Below, one piece after another: positions 51,821 through 61,266 of a stretch of 64,000 nt of DNA; the stretch's first letter is position 1; each line of letters begins with the position of its first letter. The notes below the pieces were generated by a model that saw only the letters and a list, made by a program, of their open reading frames with translations, ran no database searches and had not been told where the DNA came from. The stretch spans positions 62,001 to 126,000 of the forward strand of contig NZ_JAMYWQ010000005.1 of the NCBI RefSeq assembly GCF_024160145.1. The letters run 5' to 3'. Source of the stretch: Serratia nevei (lineage in GTDB: Bacteria; Pseudomonadota; Gammaproteobacteria; Enterobacterales; Enterobacteriaceae). The position numbers were made by a program, and so were the translations under genes.

Positions 51821-54800
51821 TTATTTTTTAATCATGTCAGCATACAGATGATCATAAGCATTGATCATAGCCTGTACGGAGAAATTATCTTTGGCCCGTT
51901 GCTGATGTTCTTTCCCAAGTTCATTACGTCGTGCTTCATCATCCAGCAACGCAATGGCGATATCCGCCAGTTTTTCTGCATCGCCAGCAGGTGCAAGCAT
52001 AGATTTCGAGTTAACAATTTCGCTGATAGCACCGATATCATAACCAATTACCGGTACACGCATATTCATGGCAAAAGGACTTACCTGACCAAAGCTTTCT
52101 TTCCATACTGGAGCGACAAACAATGACATGCGGCGATAATAATCCGGTAATGTGCTGTATTCCACATAATCGGTAAACTCAAAGTTAGCTTCAACCCCGG
52201 CGTCTTTAACCGCTTGTTGGAATGGGGCTAATAAACTACCACCACCTACGATGAGCACTTTTGTTCTTGGGCGTTTCTGAGCAATAACAATAAATGGTTT
52301 GATCGCGTCTTCATTAAGCTTATCGTTTTCAAGCCGATAAACCATACCCACACAGTCTTGCGGAACGGGTTCTGCATCTGCACGCATGAAATGTGAGAAA
52401 TCAGATCCAGGATAAACGGTTACATGTGAATCTTTATTCTGCCCAAAGACATGGCGGACATAATCGCTCACATACACATAACGTTTTACTGCATCAGATA
52501 AATGCGGAGCAATTGGCGTATTAATATTTTCAATGACCGGAATATTTAATATTTTTGCAGCTTCTATCGCCTTAGCATACCAAGGTTCGTCAACATCCCC
52601 CCAGTAGTGGACATGAATAAAGTCAGGCTTGCGTCGATTATAATACTCGACAAAAGGTGCGGTATCTTCAGGGAAACGGCATTCCTCAATATCAACCCCC
52701 AGATAAGCAGGCGGATCAGGAATATAGCTCGTCAAAATGGCCTGTTTGTAGTCCTTCCCCAAATACTCAATCAAATCAGCAACCAGGCGAGAAGATCCTC
52801 CAGTCATAAAGTTGGCAATGATATGCACGATTTGTGGCGCATTTTCCTTAGCCTCAGGTACCAAGACCTGATGACCACGCTGAGGACTTTTATCTCCAGC
52901 CTCGATGACTGCCACTGCCGGACGAGTTGCCACTTTTGCCCGCAGTCGACTAATGACCGGTGCTAACGAATCCCGCATCCGTCTAGGGGTAACCAGAGAG
53001 GTTAGCAGGTAACCCATATGCAGAACCTTTCTCACGCTCAAAGGTTGCCCGGCAACATTTCTTAGACGAATAAGTCGAGAGTTCAACTGTCCGTTCAGAT
53101 GCTGGATCGTATTGGTTTGCTCGACAAGCGCCTGCTCTTTATGTGATACGGTCTGATTGAGATGGGCTATAAGCTCTTCCTTATCTGCAATCGCCTGCTT
53201 TTTGAGCGACGCGGCCTGACTGAGCTTGGTTATAAGCTCTTCTTTAGCTAAGAGCGCCTGCTCGTTGAGCAATGCAGTCTGATTGAGTTCGGTTATAAGC
53301 TTTTCTTTCGCTATGATCGTCTGCTCGTTGAGCAATGCGGTCTGGTTGAGCTTGGTTATAAGCTCTTCTTTAGCTATTTGTGCTGAAAGCAACTCATCAA
53401 TATATTGGTTATTTTTTTGCAACCTGGCGTTCAAATCATTCAACACCGCATCCTTATCGTGCATAACTTTTCCTAACTCGTTTAATAAGCTATCTTTATC
53501 TAACAAAGCCTGATAAATCTCTTCCGCAATTTTCTCTTTACTTGCCAAAGCGGATAGCAGTTGCTCAGTTTGCAGGTGATTCTCCTGCACTGTGACATCT
53601 GAATTTTGTGTCATCGCGTTTTTCTCACGCAACGACTTATTTAGACTGGCGATTTCCCTGCTCATGGTCGCCGCTTGTATGCCCACACTGCGGCGCAGTT
53701 GTAGCCACCACCATGGCTTATTCTCAAAAGAATCAATATTACTCAACGCATAAGCACACGTGCTTGCATAGTCAAGTATAGAGGATAATTCTGGCAGACC
53801 GAATTCGATGGGTTTATCTACGTCACCGAGGCTTAGCTTCCAATCCGCAGCCAAGGCGTGTTGCGCCATGACGATCCCCTGACGCCAGTAGTGGCTGGCT
53901 TGTTCTTTGTTCCCATGACCAAGAGCGATGACGCCCAGCAGTTGGCAAGCCTCAATGCTTCGATTCGCCAATAGCGGACTAAACGCCAGAGGCTCGATCG
54001 CAATGCACTTCTCAAAGGCCAGCTTTGCCTTTTCGCTATCACCGGCCATCAGCCAAAGCTTTCCGGTCACAAAAAGCAGAGAGACAGTCCATCGGATACC
54101 ATGCGGCGTTGTCGGCTGCGCATCGATATACATCTCTACTTTATTATTGAAATGCAATATGTCTGCAAAAGTCGTTGTGGACTTGGCGTTCAATAATTGG
54201 TAACCAAGCACGCAAAGTGCGGCGCCAGTATCAGCACTGTTATCTTTGTTTTGCTGATAAACGGCCTCACAAAGTGCAACCAACTCGTCTTTGTTTTTCA
54301 TGCGGTGGCCAATGTCCACCATCGAGCGCACAAGCCACGGGTTCTTATAATCACGAGAAAATGCGGTGACATTCCATGCCTTATTGTCTTCGTACGTGCT
54401 GAATTGCGTTTCACGATAAGACACTGACGCCCCAGCCAAGGCAGACTTCATACCGACGGCGAGCCACCACTCCGCTCTAGGTGCATCTTGCAATGAAACA
54501 TTGCTCGGCACACCATACAGTTCGCGCTTAGCCGGCACCCATTCATGGCTGCCCGGCCCAGCCTTATAGTGCGTCGCTGACTGAACAACTAGCTGCTCAA
54601 GGTCATAATGCTCTTTAAGCTCATTACGCAACTTATCGAGAGTATAAACGTGAAGGTGGAAAGGATTAGGATCCTCTCCAGACTCATCACTCCAATCATT
54701 CGGAACACTGACGATAATTCTGCCCCCAGGCGTCAACACCCGATAAAACTCAGCCAGTAGCGCTTGCGGTTCGGGAACATGTTCCAACGTTTCGAAAGAG

Positions 54801-55744
54801 ATCACCAAATCCACCGAGTTATCAGCAATATCTTTCAACGCCTCTGGCAACATACCCAGCGAAAAACTCAGTGCGGGAACCATGGAAGCGAAACTACTTT
54901 GCGCATACTGAATGGCATAGTCACTACCATCAATACCCAGCGTCTTCGCCGCCATCGTCCCACATTGGATGAGATAGCTTCCGTATCCCAATCCGCAAGC
55001 GGCATCAAGCACCGTATCGCCAGGACGCACAAACGTTGCGGCCCACTGATAGCGCGCAATATGCGCATCGGAACGCTCGCCGGTCTCGCGGGTCATATCC
55101 ATATGCAGATCGCGCTCTTCTTTTAACGCTTCCAATGGATAACGTGTTAACGCTTCATCCGGTATGCATTCCAAAAGAATGGTAACCTCATCACCTTCAT
55201 ACCCAAAAGATTCATAATCCTTAAGCAAGTAATAGGAAGGATGCTTTCGAAAACCTGCGTCAAAAAAGATTCTTTCCCACGCATTTCTATTTCGACCGAT
55301 CTGAGAGCCTTCTGTTTCCGATGCCGCTATGGTACTGACTCGCACATAAACGGAGCGACGAGTAACCCGACGAACCTCTTCCAGCCCAGCACGCAGAGTC
55401 TCTTCGGACAACCCCTCAAGACTATAAGTCAAGATAGCAGTATCGAATGACTGATTTTCGAAAGGCAATTTCTCTATCGGGCATTGTTTGAAACGATTTG
55501 GCATCAATTTTTCGCAATGACGGATCGCACCTGCCGATGAATCCACACCGTAAGCATCCATTCCGCTTGAAAGTAATGCCTGAACCAATGCACCATCACC
55601 GCAGCCAATGTTCAGGAATGTCCTCCCGCCGCAGGCGTTGAGTATTTCTTCTGAAACGTCAAAGGCATTATCGATTCTTTTCATTTTTATTAACTCTTTG
55701 TCATTCCGATTTTTTTCAAAAACATTTTCTTGTTCAGAATTCAT
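51821..55744 (-). CDS. Giant fusion: two methyltransferase domains, helical repeats, coiled-coil, GT4 glycosyltransferase
   Basis: A 1307-residue protein. Domain 1 (about 30-200) is a class I methyltransferase with LNIGCGDGALV; domain 2 (about 225-420) is a second with VLDAACGLGYGS and a further acidic FETLEHVPEP block. Residues about 480-690 are helical with TPR-like character. Residues about 700-900 are a long coiled coil with four exact-length 21-residue repeats (790-873). A GT4 domain (about 955-1307) has FMTGGSSRLVADL, KVLIVGGGSL and WKESFGQVSPFA. It starts overlapping the wzt stop. Methyltransferase plus coiled coil next to Wzm/Wzt recalls WbdD, which caps O-antigen chains and measures their length. 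A capping/polymerising role is therefore likely but inferred. Confidence 0.85.
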   Translation of the reverse strand: MNSEQENVFEKNRNDKELIKMKRIDNAFDVSEEILNACGGRTFLNIGCGDGALVQALLSSGMDAYGVDSSAGAIRHCEKLMPNRFKQCPIEKLPFENQSFDTAILTYSLEGLSEETLRAGLEEVRRVTRRSVYVRVSTIAASETEGSQIGRNRNAWERIFFDAGFRKHPSYYLLKDYESFGYEGDEVTILLECIPDEALTRYPLEALKEERDLHMDMTRETGERSDAHIARYQWAATFVRPGDTVLDAACGLGYGSYLIQCGTMAAKTLGIDGSDYAIQYAQSSFASMVPALSFSLGMLPEALKDIADNSVDLVISFETLEHVPEPQALLAEFYRVLTPGGRIIVSVPNDWSDESGEDPNPFHLHVYTLDKLRNELKEHYDLEQLVVQSATHYKAGPGSHEWVPAKRELYGVPSNVSLQDAPRAEWWLAVGMKSALAGASVSYRETQFSTYEDNKAWNVTAFSRDYKNPWLVRSMVDIGHRMKNKDELVALCEAVYQQNKDNSADTGAALCVLGYQLLNAKSTTTFADILHFNNKVEMYIDAQPTTPHGIRWTVSLLFVTGKLWLMAGDSEKAKLAFEKCIAIEPLAFSPLLANRSIEACQLLGVIALGHGNKEQASHYWRQGIVMAQHALAADWKLSLGDVDKPIEFGLPELSSILDYASTCAYALSNIDSFENKPWWWLQLRRSVGIQAATMSREIASLNKSLREKNAMTQNSDVTVQENHLQTEQLLSALASKEKIAEEIYQALLDKDSLLNELGKVMHDKDAVLNDLNARLQKNNQYIDELLSAQIAKEELITKLNQTALLNEQTIIAKEKLITELNQTALLNEQALLAKEELITKLSQAASLKKQAIADKEELIAHLNQTVSHKEQALVEQTNTIQHLNGQLNSRLIRLRNVAGQPLSVRKVLHMGYLLTSLVTPRRMRDSLAPVISRLRAKVATRPAVAVIEAGDKSPQRGHQVLVPEAKENAPQIVHIIANFMTGGSSRLVADLIEYLGKDYKQAILTSYIPDPPAYLGVDIEECRFPEDTAPFVEYYNRRKPDFIHVHYWGDVDEPWYAKAIEAAKILNIPVIENINTPIAPHLSDAVKRYVYVSDYVRHVFGQNKDSHVTVYPGSDFSHFMRADAEPVPQDCVGMVYRLENDKLNEDAIKPFIVIAQKRPRTKVLIVGGGSLLAPFQQAVKDAGVEANFEFTDYVEYSTLPDYYRRMSLFVAPVWKESFGQVSPFAMNMRVPVIGYDIGAISEIVNSKSMLAPAGDAEKLADIAIALLDDEARRNELGKEHQQRAKDNFSVQAMINAYDHLYADMIKK
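53126..53377 (-). repeat. Four tandem 63-bp units encoding 21-residue coiled-coil repeats
   Basis: Units run 53377-53315, 53314-53252, 53251-53189 and 53188-53126. Each encodes about IAKEELITKLNQTALLNEQ plus two residues, that is three heptads. Units 1 and 2 differ in only a few bases, units 3 and 4 more. The exact 63-base period keeps the frame and the heptad register if units are gained or lost. Confidence 0.93.
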
Positions 55745-57159
55745 CAGTTACGTTCCTGTAGTTGGCTAATCATACGCAGGTCGACAACTCCACCAAAATG
55801 GTACGATTGAGGTTCGCTGGTAACGGTAAAAAATGCGGCTTCATCCATCCAATGAATCATCCGTTGCTCAGCGTAATAAGGCTTGCCTTCTTCAGTTATT
55901 GAAGCCTGAATCTCATACAGATTTGGGCCTAAGCCACAGATGAATTCAAATTTGACCTGGAACTCATCGTCTTTTTCAAAAGACTTTTCCCAGAATACTT
56001 CACCCTCTTTCTGAATCTGACTGCGAATAGCCATATCTTGGTTAAGCGTGCCCCAAGAGTAAATCTTGACCCCTTCTTTATTCCTAATTCGCAATCCTAC
56101 GTTTAAACGGGTCAAATCAGCATGGGCTCGGCAATGTACGATAACCGTAACCTTATCTCTAGGATCGAAGTGAGAACAGGATTCCCCTTTGGTATTCAGC
56201 AGTGTCACATCCAAGACTTCGGCATCAAGATCACCGAACGAAAACGCTTTCAAGCGTTCAGATAGCGGTGCGTTTTTCGTAGAAACAATGACATCCGCAG
56301 CCTTAGGGGCCGACTCAGGCGCAGCCTGCTGAATCTGTCGCGCATGCTGGCTCTTTTCTTTTAAGTGTTGAGCTACCTGATTTAAACGTTTAGATTCAAG
56401 TTCATGCAAAGATTTACGGTATTCCAGCAATGCGTCGGCGGAGGTTCCTGCAAATTTAATGACACCATGTTCTAAAAAGATGGCTCTGTTGGTCATCGTG
56501 CGAACAGACTCTTGATCATGAGAGACAAAGAGCAAGGTGGTACCATTCGTACGTAACCGCTCCATACGTTCGAAACAACGCTTCTGGAACAGTGCGTCAC
56601 CCACGGCCAAAGCTTCATCAACGATCAAAATATCAGGTTCTATGCATACCTGAACAGCGAAGGCGAGACGCACCAGCATCCCGCTGGAATACGTTTTGGT
56701 CGGCTGATCAATAAACTCACCGATATCTGCAAAAACAAGTATCTCATCAAACTTGGCATTGATTTCAGCCTTGCTCATCCCTAATACGGCGGCGTTCATA
56801 TAAACATTTTCGCGGCCGGTAAATTCTGGATTAAACCCTGATCCCAACTCCAACAGGGCGGCAATCCGTCCGTTAGTCTTAACGGTGCCATCAGTAGGGC
56901 TTAACGTACCGCAAATGAGCTGTAATAACGTTGACTTCCCTGAACCGTTCTGACCAATAATCCCGACAGACTCCCCCTTTTCGATATTAAAGCTAATATC
57001 CCTCAACGCCCAAAACTCACGAAAAAGCGGCTTCGAACCTTTCCCAAGTAGCCGCCTGGCTCCAGTATATATAGACTGTTTTAATCTGTCTGAAGGTCGT
57101 TCGTAGATTTGATAACATTTACTCAGATTACGAACCTGAATAGCATATTCAGAGCACAT
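55744..57159 (-). CDS. wzt: O-antigen ABC exporter, ATP-binding subunit with C-terminal glycan-binding domain
   Basis: A 471-residue Wzt. The nucleotide-binding domain has Walker A GIIGQNGSGKSTLLQLICG, the degenerate signature TYSSGMLVRLAFAV typical of polysaccharide exporters, and Walker B DILIVDEALAVGD. About 220 further residues follow, ending in a beta-rich domain (about 330-471) with NTKGESCSHFDPRDKVTV. In E. coli O8/O9a this domain binds the modified chain end before export. ATG 57159 overlaps the wzm 3' end by 11 bases. Confidence 0.93.
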   Translation of the reverse strand: MCSEYAIQVRNLSKCYQIYERPSDRLKQSIYTGARRLLGKGSKPLFREFWALRDISFNIEKGESVGIIGQNGSGKSTLLQLICGTLSPTDGTVKTNGRIAALLELGSGFNPEFTGRENVYMNAAVLGMSKAEINAKFDEILVFADIGEFIDQPTKTYSSGMLVRLAFAVQVCIEPDILIVDEALAVGDALFQKRCFERMERLRTNGTTLLFVSHDQESVRTMTNRAIFLEHGVIKFAGTSADALLEYRKSLHELESKRLNQVAQHLKEKSQHARQIQQAAPESAPKAADVIVSTKNAPLSERLKAFSFGDLDAEVLDVTLLNTKGESCSHFDPRDKVTVIVHCRAHADLTRLNVGLRIRNKEGVKIYSWGTLNQDMAIRSQIQKEGEVFWEKSFEKDDEFQVKFEFICGLGPNLYEIQASITEEGKPYYAEQRMIHWMDEAAFFTVTSEPQSYHFGGVVDLRMISQLQERN

Positions 57160-57967
57160 CTGCGAACCCCTTACGTGTTTTCTGGAAACAGACAAAACCA
57201 AGCCAAACAACAACAAAAGATGCCAACCAATAAACGCTCAACATTTCAAAATCAGGCAATTTCCCCCAATAAAGAATATTCCTAGTTTGTTCTATAACTG
57301 TTGTGAGCGGATTTAAATACATTAACCGTCTAAAATTTTCCGGTAAAATATCTGCAGAATAAAAAACCGGGCTCATAAACATGAGTGCCGTAGTAAACAA
57401 ACCGATAAACTGATTGATATCTCTGAGGAAAACCCCCATCGACGTCAGGAACCAACTAATGCCCAACGTAATCAAAACCAAAGGCACAAGAATCAGAGGG
57501 AAATAAAGTACCGTAAGGTGTGGGATACCAAAGAAAACGCAATACGCAGCCAACCAAACAATTAAACTAATAATCAGCTGAAAAAAAGCCGAAACCAGAG
57601 AGACAACAGGTAATATCTCTAACGGATAAACAACCTTTTTCACATAGTTCACATTGCCGAGGATTATTTGCGGCGCTTTATTAAGGCATTCGGAGAAAAA
57701 ATTAAAGACAATGAGTCCCGCAAATAAAACCAGGGCAAATTCGCCTTTTGAAGCACTACCGCCATGCCATCTCGCTTTAAAAACCTCACTAAATACAAAG
57801 GTATAAACCGTTAGCATAAAAAGTGGAGTTAATAAGGACCATACAATCCCCATAAATGAGCCACGATATCGACCCTGTACTTCGCGGATCGCCGTTGTTT
57901 TAATCAAGAATCTGTTGCGCCATACACTTGAAATCATTTCAAGTGGACTGATGGAAAAGCGTTGCAT
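57149..57967 (-). CDS. wzm: O-antigen ABC exporter, membrane subunit
   Basis: A 272-residue ABC-2 type permease with six hydrophobic segments. The N-terminal IREVQGRYRGSFMGIVWSLLTPL is the typical amphipathic start of Wzm/KpsM proteins, and the C-terminal part has FMSPVFYSADILPENFR and LNPLTTVIEQTRNILYWG. With Wzt it moves lipid-linked O-antigen across the inner membrane, so this cluster does not need Wzx/Wzy, and neither is seen. Confidence 0.94.
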   Translation of the reverse strand: MQRFSISPLEMISSVWRNRFLIKTTAIREVQGRYRGSFMGIVWSLLTPLFMLTVYTFVFSEVFKARWHGGSASKGEFALVLFAGLIVFNFFSECLNKAPQIILGNVNYVKKVVYPLEILPVVSLVSAFFQLIISLIVWLAAYCVFFGIPHLTVLYFPLILVPLVLITLGISWFLTSMGVFLRDINQFIGLFTTALMFMSPVFYSADILPENFRRLMYLNPLTTVIEQTRNILYWGKLPDFEMLSVYWLASFVVVWLGFVCFQKTRKGFADVL

Positions 57968-58014
57968 TACGAGTACACCTTATTTAAAAATCCACAAGTT
58001 TATTTCCACAACCG

Positions 58015-58950
58015 TTATATTTTCTTTAGTTGCACTAATAGAAACACACTCAAGTTATCGAAAAATCCTTGTCTATATAACCCAAGCTTAAAAAAGTAGA
58101 AATTTCTTACTAACCAATTTGCGTCGTGTATCTTTCTAAACCAATAAAGCTTCTGGTTGTTTTCAGGGGTTAATCGCTCTCGATTTTTCTCCAGAGCTGC
58201 AAGATTCCCAGCATGCCATCTTCTCGACTCCCCGCTCAATAGCTTACTCAACTTTGACAGTCTTCTCTTGGATACGGAGTCAAAACCAATCGCATTACCG
58301 ACATGTTGTCGGTAGTCTAGACTGGGCTGTGCATCATAATGAACCACTCCGCCGACACCGGTTATCAAAAGATATATCCACCAATCATGAGTAATCACAT
58401 CGACTATCCCACATTTGACGATGATGTCACGTGCGGCCTGATTAAACACCATGGTATTTCCACCACCAATATTTTGAATCAGTGCATTAGTAAATGAAGG
58501 CTTAACGGTAAAAGGATAGGAGAAGCCTAAATCACCGCCATTCTCATCGACAATATGCGTTCTGGAGCAGTATAGTGCCGGTTTTGACGAAGGTTGATTT
58601 GCTAACCAATTCACTGCGCGTTCAATTTTATCGTTATGCCAAATATCATCTTGATCGGAAAAAGAATAGTAGCCATCGTCAAAATTAACCCTGGATAACA
58701 GCGAAAGAAAATTACTGACAAATCCGGCTTTAGGGCCGGGCAGGATAGAAACCTCAATTTTATTTTCAGTAGAAAATCGTTCTATTTTACGGAGCGTTTC
58801 ATCTTTCGATCCATCATCGGAGACATAAAGCTGCCAATTCTTGTAACTTTGGGATTTAAACGATTCAAGCTGTTCTAAAATATACCTTTCCCCTTGGTAA
58901 GTCCCCATTAAAATGGCAACTTTATGGCTATCTGCGAAGGGTATTGACAT
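58015..58950 (-). CDS. GT2-family glycosyltransferase (rhamnosyltransferase-like)
   Basis: A 311-residue GT-A enzyme. VAILMGTYQGERYILEQLES starts the fold, LYVSDDGSKDET and the DxD-like YSFSDQDDIWHNDKIE carry the metal/nucleotide site, and THDWWIYLLITGVGG follows. This pattern is frequent in enzymes adding rhamnose in O-antigens, in line with the rml genes nearby. It is the first gene after the JUMPstart leader, so it heads the RfaH-dependent unit. Confidence 0.86.
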   Translation of the reverse strand: MSIPFADSHKVAILMGTYQGERYILEQLESFKSQSYKNWQLYVSDDGSKDETLRKIERFSTENKIEVSILPGPKAGFVSNFLSLLSRVNFDDGYYSFSDQDDIWHNDKIERAVNWLANQPSSKPALYCSRTHIVDENGGDLGFSYPFTVKPSFTNALIQNIGGGNTMVFNQAARDIIVKCGIVDVITHDWWIYLLITGVGGVVHYDAQPSLDYRQHVGNAIGFDSVSKRRLSKLSKLLSGESRRWHAGNLAALEKNRERLTPENNQKLYWFRKIHDANWLVRNFYFFKLGLYRQGFFDNLSVFLLVQLKKI

Positions 58951-59402
58951 TTTATATCCTCGATGTAACCGTTTTTATCCCATGGCATTTTTTGCCTATA
59001 CTTCATTCTTGGTGAGACTCAGCGGCCACGAGCAGTAAATGGCAGGCTTGCCAACCACGACGCCACTGCTACGCTACAGCCAAATATACTAAAAATCTGT
59101 TCCAGCTCTTGTCGAACCGCAAACCAAGCGATAGCAACCCTGCTCATCACCCAAGTCCAGGTGAATAAACGCTCTGCCAATAGTGCTTGGGCACGCTACC
59201 GCCCCTGGCGTTTCGCAACCAGAGTACGTAAGGGCAGTAACCAGGTCTGTTTTTATTTACTATACAATTAGTTAGCTGTATAAAATAACGTCTAGCCTAC
59301 CATTCGCCAGAGCAAGTCTTCAACGTCGCAGAGTCTACTAAACCCCCTGCTTTTTGACCACACTCATCGATCCCCCAAGCGCAGCGCGCCTGAGGTACAA
59401 TG
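58951..59402. other. Leader region of the export/terminator operon
   Basis: This 452-bp gap holds the JUMPstart/ops element at 59191-59229. On the minus strand a TATAGT hexamer (59259-59264) upstream of it could be a -10 box. A frame of about 43 codons after the ops site (starting MSRVAIAWFAV on the minus strand, ending with TGA near 59020) is open but has no known relatives; it may be chance. Confidence 0.6.
59191..59229 (-). promoter_or_regulatory. JUMPstart with ops element (RfaH recruitment)
   Basis: On the minus strand the sequence contains CTCTGGT, then GCCAGGGGCGGTAGCGTG. JUMPstart of enterobacteria ends in this same 18-base block, and the ops core GGCGGTAGCGTG is intact (59191-59203 with the following C). 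RfaH joins RNA polymerase at a paused ops site and prevents early termination in long surface-polysaccharide operons. It lies about 240 bases before the first gene, a normal distance. Confidence 0.93.
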
Positions 59403-60245
59403 TTACAATCTCTCTACAGGCGAGGTCATCGGAATATTCTTTAAGCACCCTCGGTTAATTACCGTACGCCGCCGATCGAAAAACCAGCCCCACTTGTTAA
59501 AATAGGTCATGGCCGAACGTATATGGTGTCTAAGCAGGGCCGCATTCTCATAGGACCCCTTACCGAAAACATGCGTAATAGTAGCCCCTGAAAAGTAAAC
59601 GATCTCTGTATGCGACAACGCTCTGCGACAAAGATCGATATCTTCCATATACATGAAGTAACTCTCGTCGAATCCTCCCAGCTTTTTCAGCAGCGGGGAA
59701 GCGATAAGCATGAAACAGCCAGACACCGTTGGCACAGAAAATGTTTGTTTATAATCAGCCATATGGAGTTCGTAAGACACATCCATTTTGGCTCCAAGGC
59801 GAGGGAAAAAGCGGCGTAATAGCAGGTTTGCAGGTGCCGGCAGCAACCGACAGCTATGCTGAAAGCGACCATCGCTGTAATGAATACGTGGGGAAACGAA
59901 CTGATGCCCACCTTCGCAGGCAAACTGATGCAAACGCGCTAAAGAGCCTGTTTCAAAACTGATGTCCGGATTGCAAATCAAAAAATAGTCACATTGGTCA
60001 AGACACTCTTTCATCGCCAAATTATGACCATGGCCAAAGCCGCCATTGTATCCAGAGTTAATGTAACAGATTCGATCATTGCATAATGAAGCAGCCCAGC
60101 CTGCCCCACCGTTGTCAACCAGCACGATCTTATCGACGCAGTGCTCTGCCAAGAGAGATGTCAACGTCGCCGCTACTTGCGCATAGCTGTGGTTGAATAA
60201 AACGATAGATGCAACTATCTGATATTTTTCTTTTACTACAGCCAT
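59403..60245 (-). CDS. GT2-family rhamnosyltransferase, WbbL-like
   Basis: A 280-residue GT-A enzyme: ASIVLFNHSYAQVAATL, VDNGGAGW, INSGYNGGFGHGHNLA, YFLICNPDISFE and SGCFMLIASPLLKKLGGFDESYFMYMEDIDLCRR. This is the pattern of WbbL-type enzymes, which add rhamnose to GlcNAc-PP-undecaprenol. Here it follows rmlC-rmlD, which make dTDP-rhamnose, and may prime the O-chain or core adaptor. Confidence 0.86.
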   Translation of the reverse strand: MAVVKEKYQIVASIVLFNHSYAQVAATLTSLLAEHCVDKIVLVDNGGAGWAASLCNDRICYINSGYNGGFGHGHNLAMKECLDQCDYFLICNPDISFETGSLARLHQFACEGGHQFVSPRIHYSDGRFQHSCRLLPAPANLLLRRFFPRLGAKMDVSYELHMADYKQTFSVPTVSGCFMLIASPLLKKLGGFDESYFMYMEDIDLCRRALSHTEIVYFSGATITHVFGKGSYENAALLRHHIRSAMTYFNKWGWFFDRRRTVINRGCLKNIPMTSPVERL

Positions 60246-60402
60246 GCTGTATCTAATTCCTCAACCCAAATTTATTGCTGTGACAAAACAGTCGCGGTCC
60301 AGGGATGCTTCGCTCAGTGTCGATGGCTACTACATCAGCCAGACAGAAACGGCAAAGGGGATAAAACTATCCCCTTTAATCTTATTCAATAAGGGAGCAT
60401 CA

Positions 60403-61266
60403 CTAAGATAATATCTTACTGAGAACAGGTTTAAGCTGTTGTCTCCATGGGCTTGGGCTAAGTCCCAAGGCACAAATTTTTTCGGTGCTGAGAATCGAAT
60501 AGGCAGGCCGAGAGGCAGGCGTTGGGTATTCATGCGTAGCAATAGGATTAACTTTTACCTGATGCGCATAGAGTGAACTGGCTTGAGCCTCTTCAAAAAT
60601 GGCTTGCGCAAAACCAAACCACGAAACCGCACTATCGCCACAGTAGTGATAGACACCATAAGGCAGATGCGGATTGGACAACATGCTGATGATCACGTCA
60701 GCGATATCCCCCGCGTAGGTTGGACAACCATATTGATCACTCACTACGCCAAGCTCGCTGCGTTGTGCCCCTACCCGTAACATGGTTTTTACAAAATTGT
60801 TGCCGTACTCACTAAAAACCCAGGCAGTTCTAATCACCACCGTCTTAGAATGAATTTTAAGGGCGGCACATTCACCATCAAACTTGGTTTGACCATAAAC
60901 GCTTGCTGGCGAACATGGCGCCGTTTCGCAATAGGGTTCAGTTGCCGTACCGTCAAAAACGTAATCGGTCGATACATGCACCAGGGGGATATCCAGGTTG
61001 GCCGCTGCTGTAGCCAAAAAGGCCGGTCCATCCACGTTAATCGCCCGAGCCTTCTCAGGCTCCGATTCCGCCTTATCTACCGCAGTATAGGCAGCGGCAT
61101 TAACAATGGCATCCGGTTTAAACTGTTCGACAGTCGCCGCTATGGCTGCAGAATCGGTAATGTCTAACTGCAGACTGTCAGTCGCCAACAAGGTCCAATC
61201 AGCAGGAAAGCGGTCTGTCAAACACCGCCCCAGTTGCCCCGCTGCACCGGTCAAAAGTACACGCAT
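60403..61266 (-). CDS. rmlD: dTDP-4-dehydrorhamnose reductase
   Basis: A 287-residue SDR, last step of dTDP-L-rhamnose synthesis. RVLLTGAAGQLGRCL, NAAAYTAVDKAESE, HVSTDYVFDG, the catalytic YGQTKFDGE and RTAWVFSEYGNNFVKTM identify it. The start overlaps the rmlC stop by one base. Confidence 0.95.
   Translation of the reverse strand: MRVLLTGAAGQLGRCLTDRFPADWTLLATDSLQLDITDSAAIAATVEQFKPDAIVNAAAYTAVDKAESEPEKARAINVDGPAFLATAAANLDIPLVHVSTDYVFDGTATEPYCETAPCSPASVYGQTKFDGECAALKIHSKTVVIRTAWVFSEYGNNFVKTMLRVGAQRSELGVVSDQYGCPTYAGDIADVIISMLSNPHLPYGVYHYCGDSAVSWFGFAQAIFEEAQASSLYAHQVKVNPIATHEYPTPASRPAYSILSTEKICALGLSPSPWRQQLKPVLSKILS

Noticed and set aside
59020-59209. Short minus-strand frame after the ops site (MSRVAIAWFAV...)
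   Set aside because: It lies in an RfaH-type leader, has no convincing ribosome binding site and no known relatives; noted in the leader entry only.
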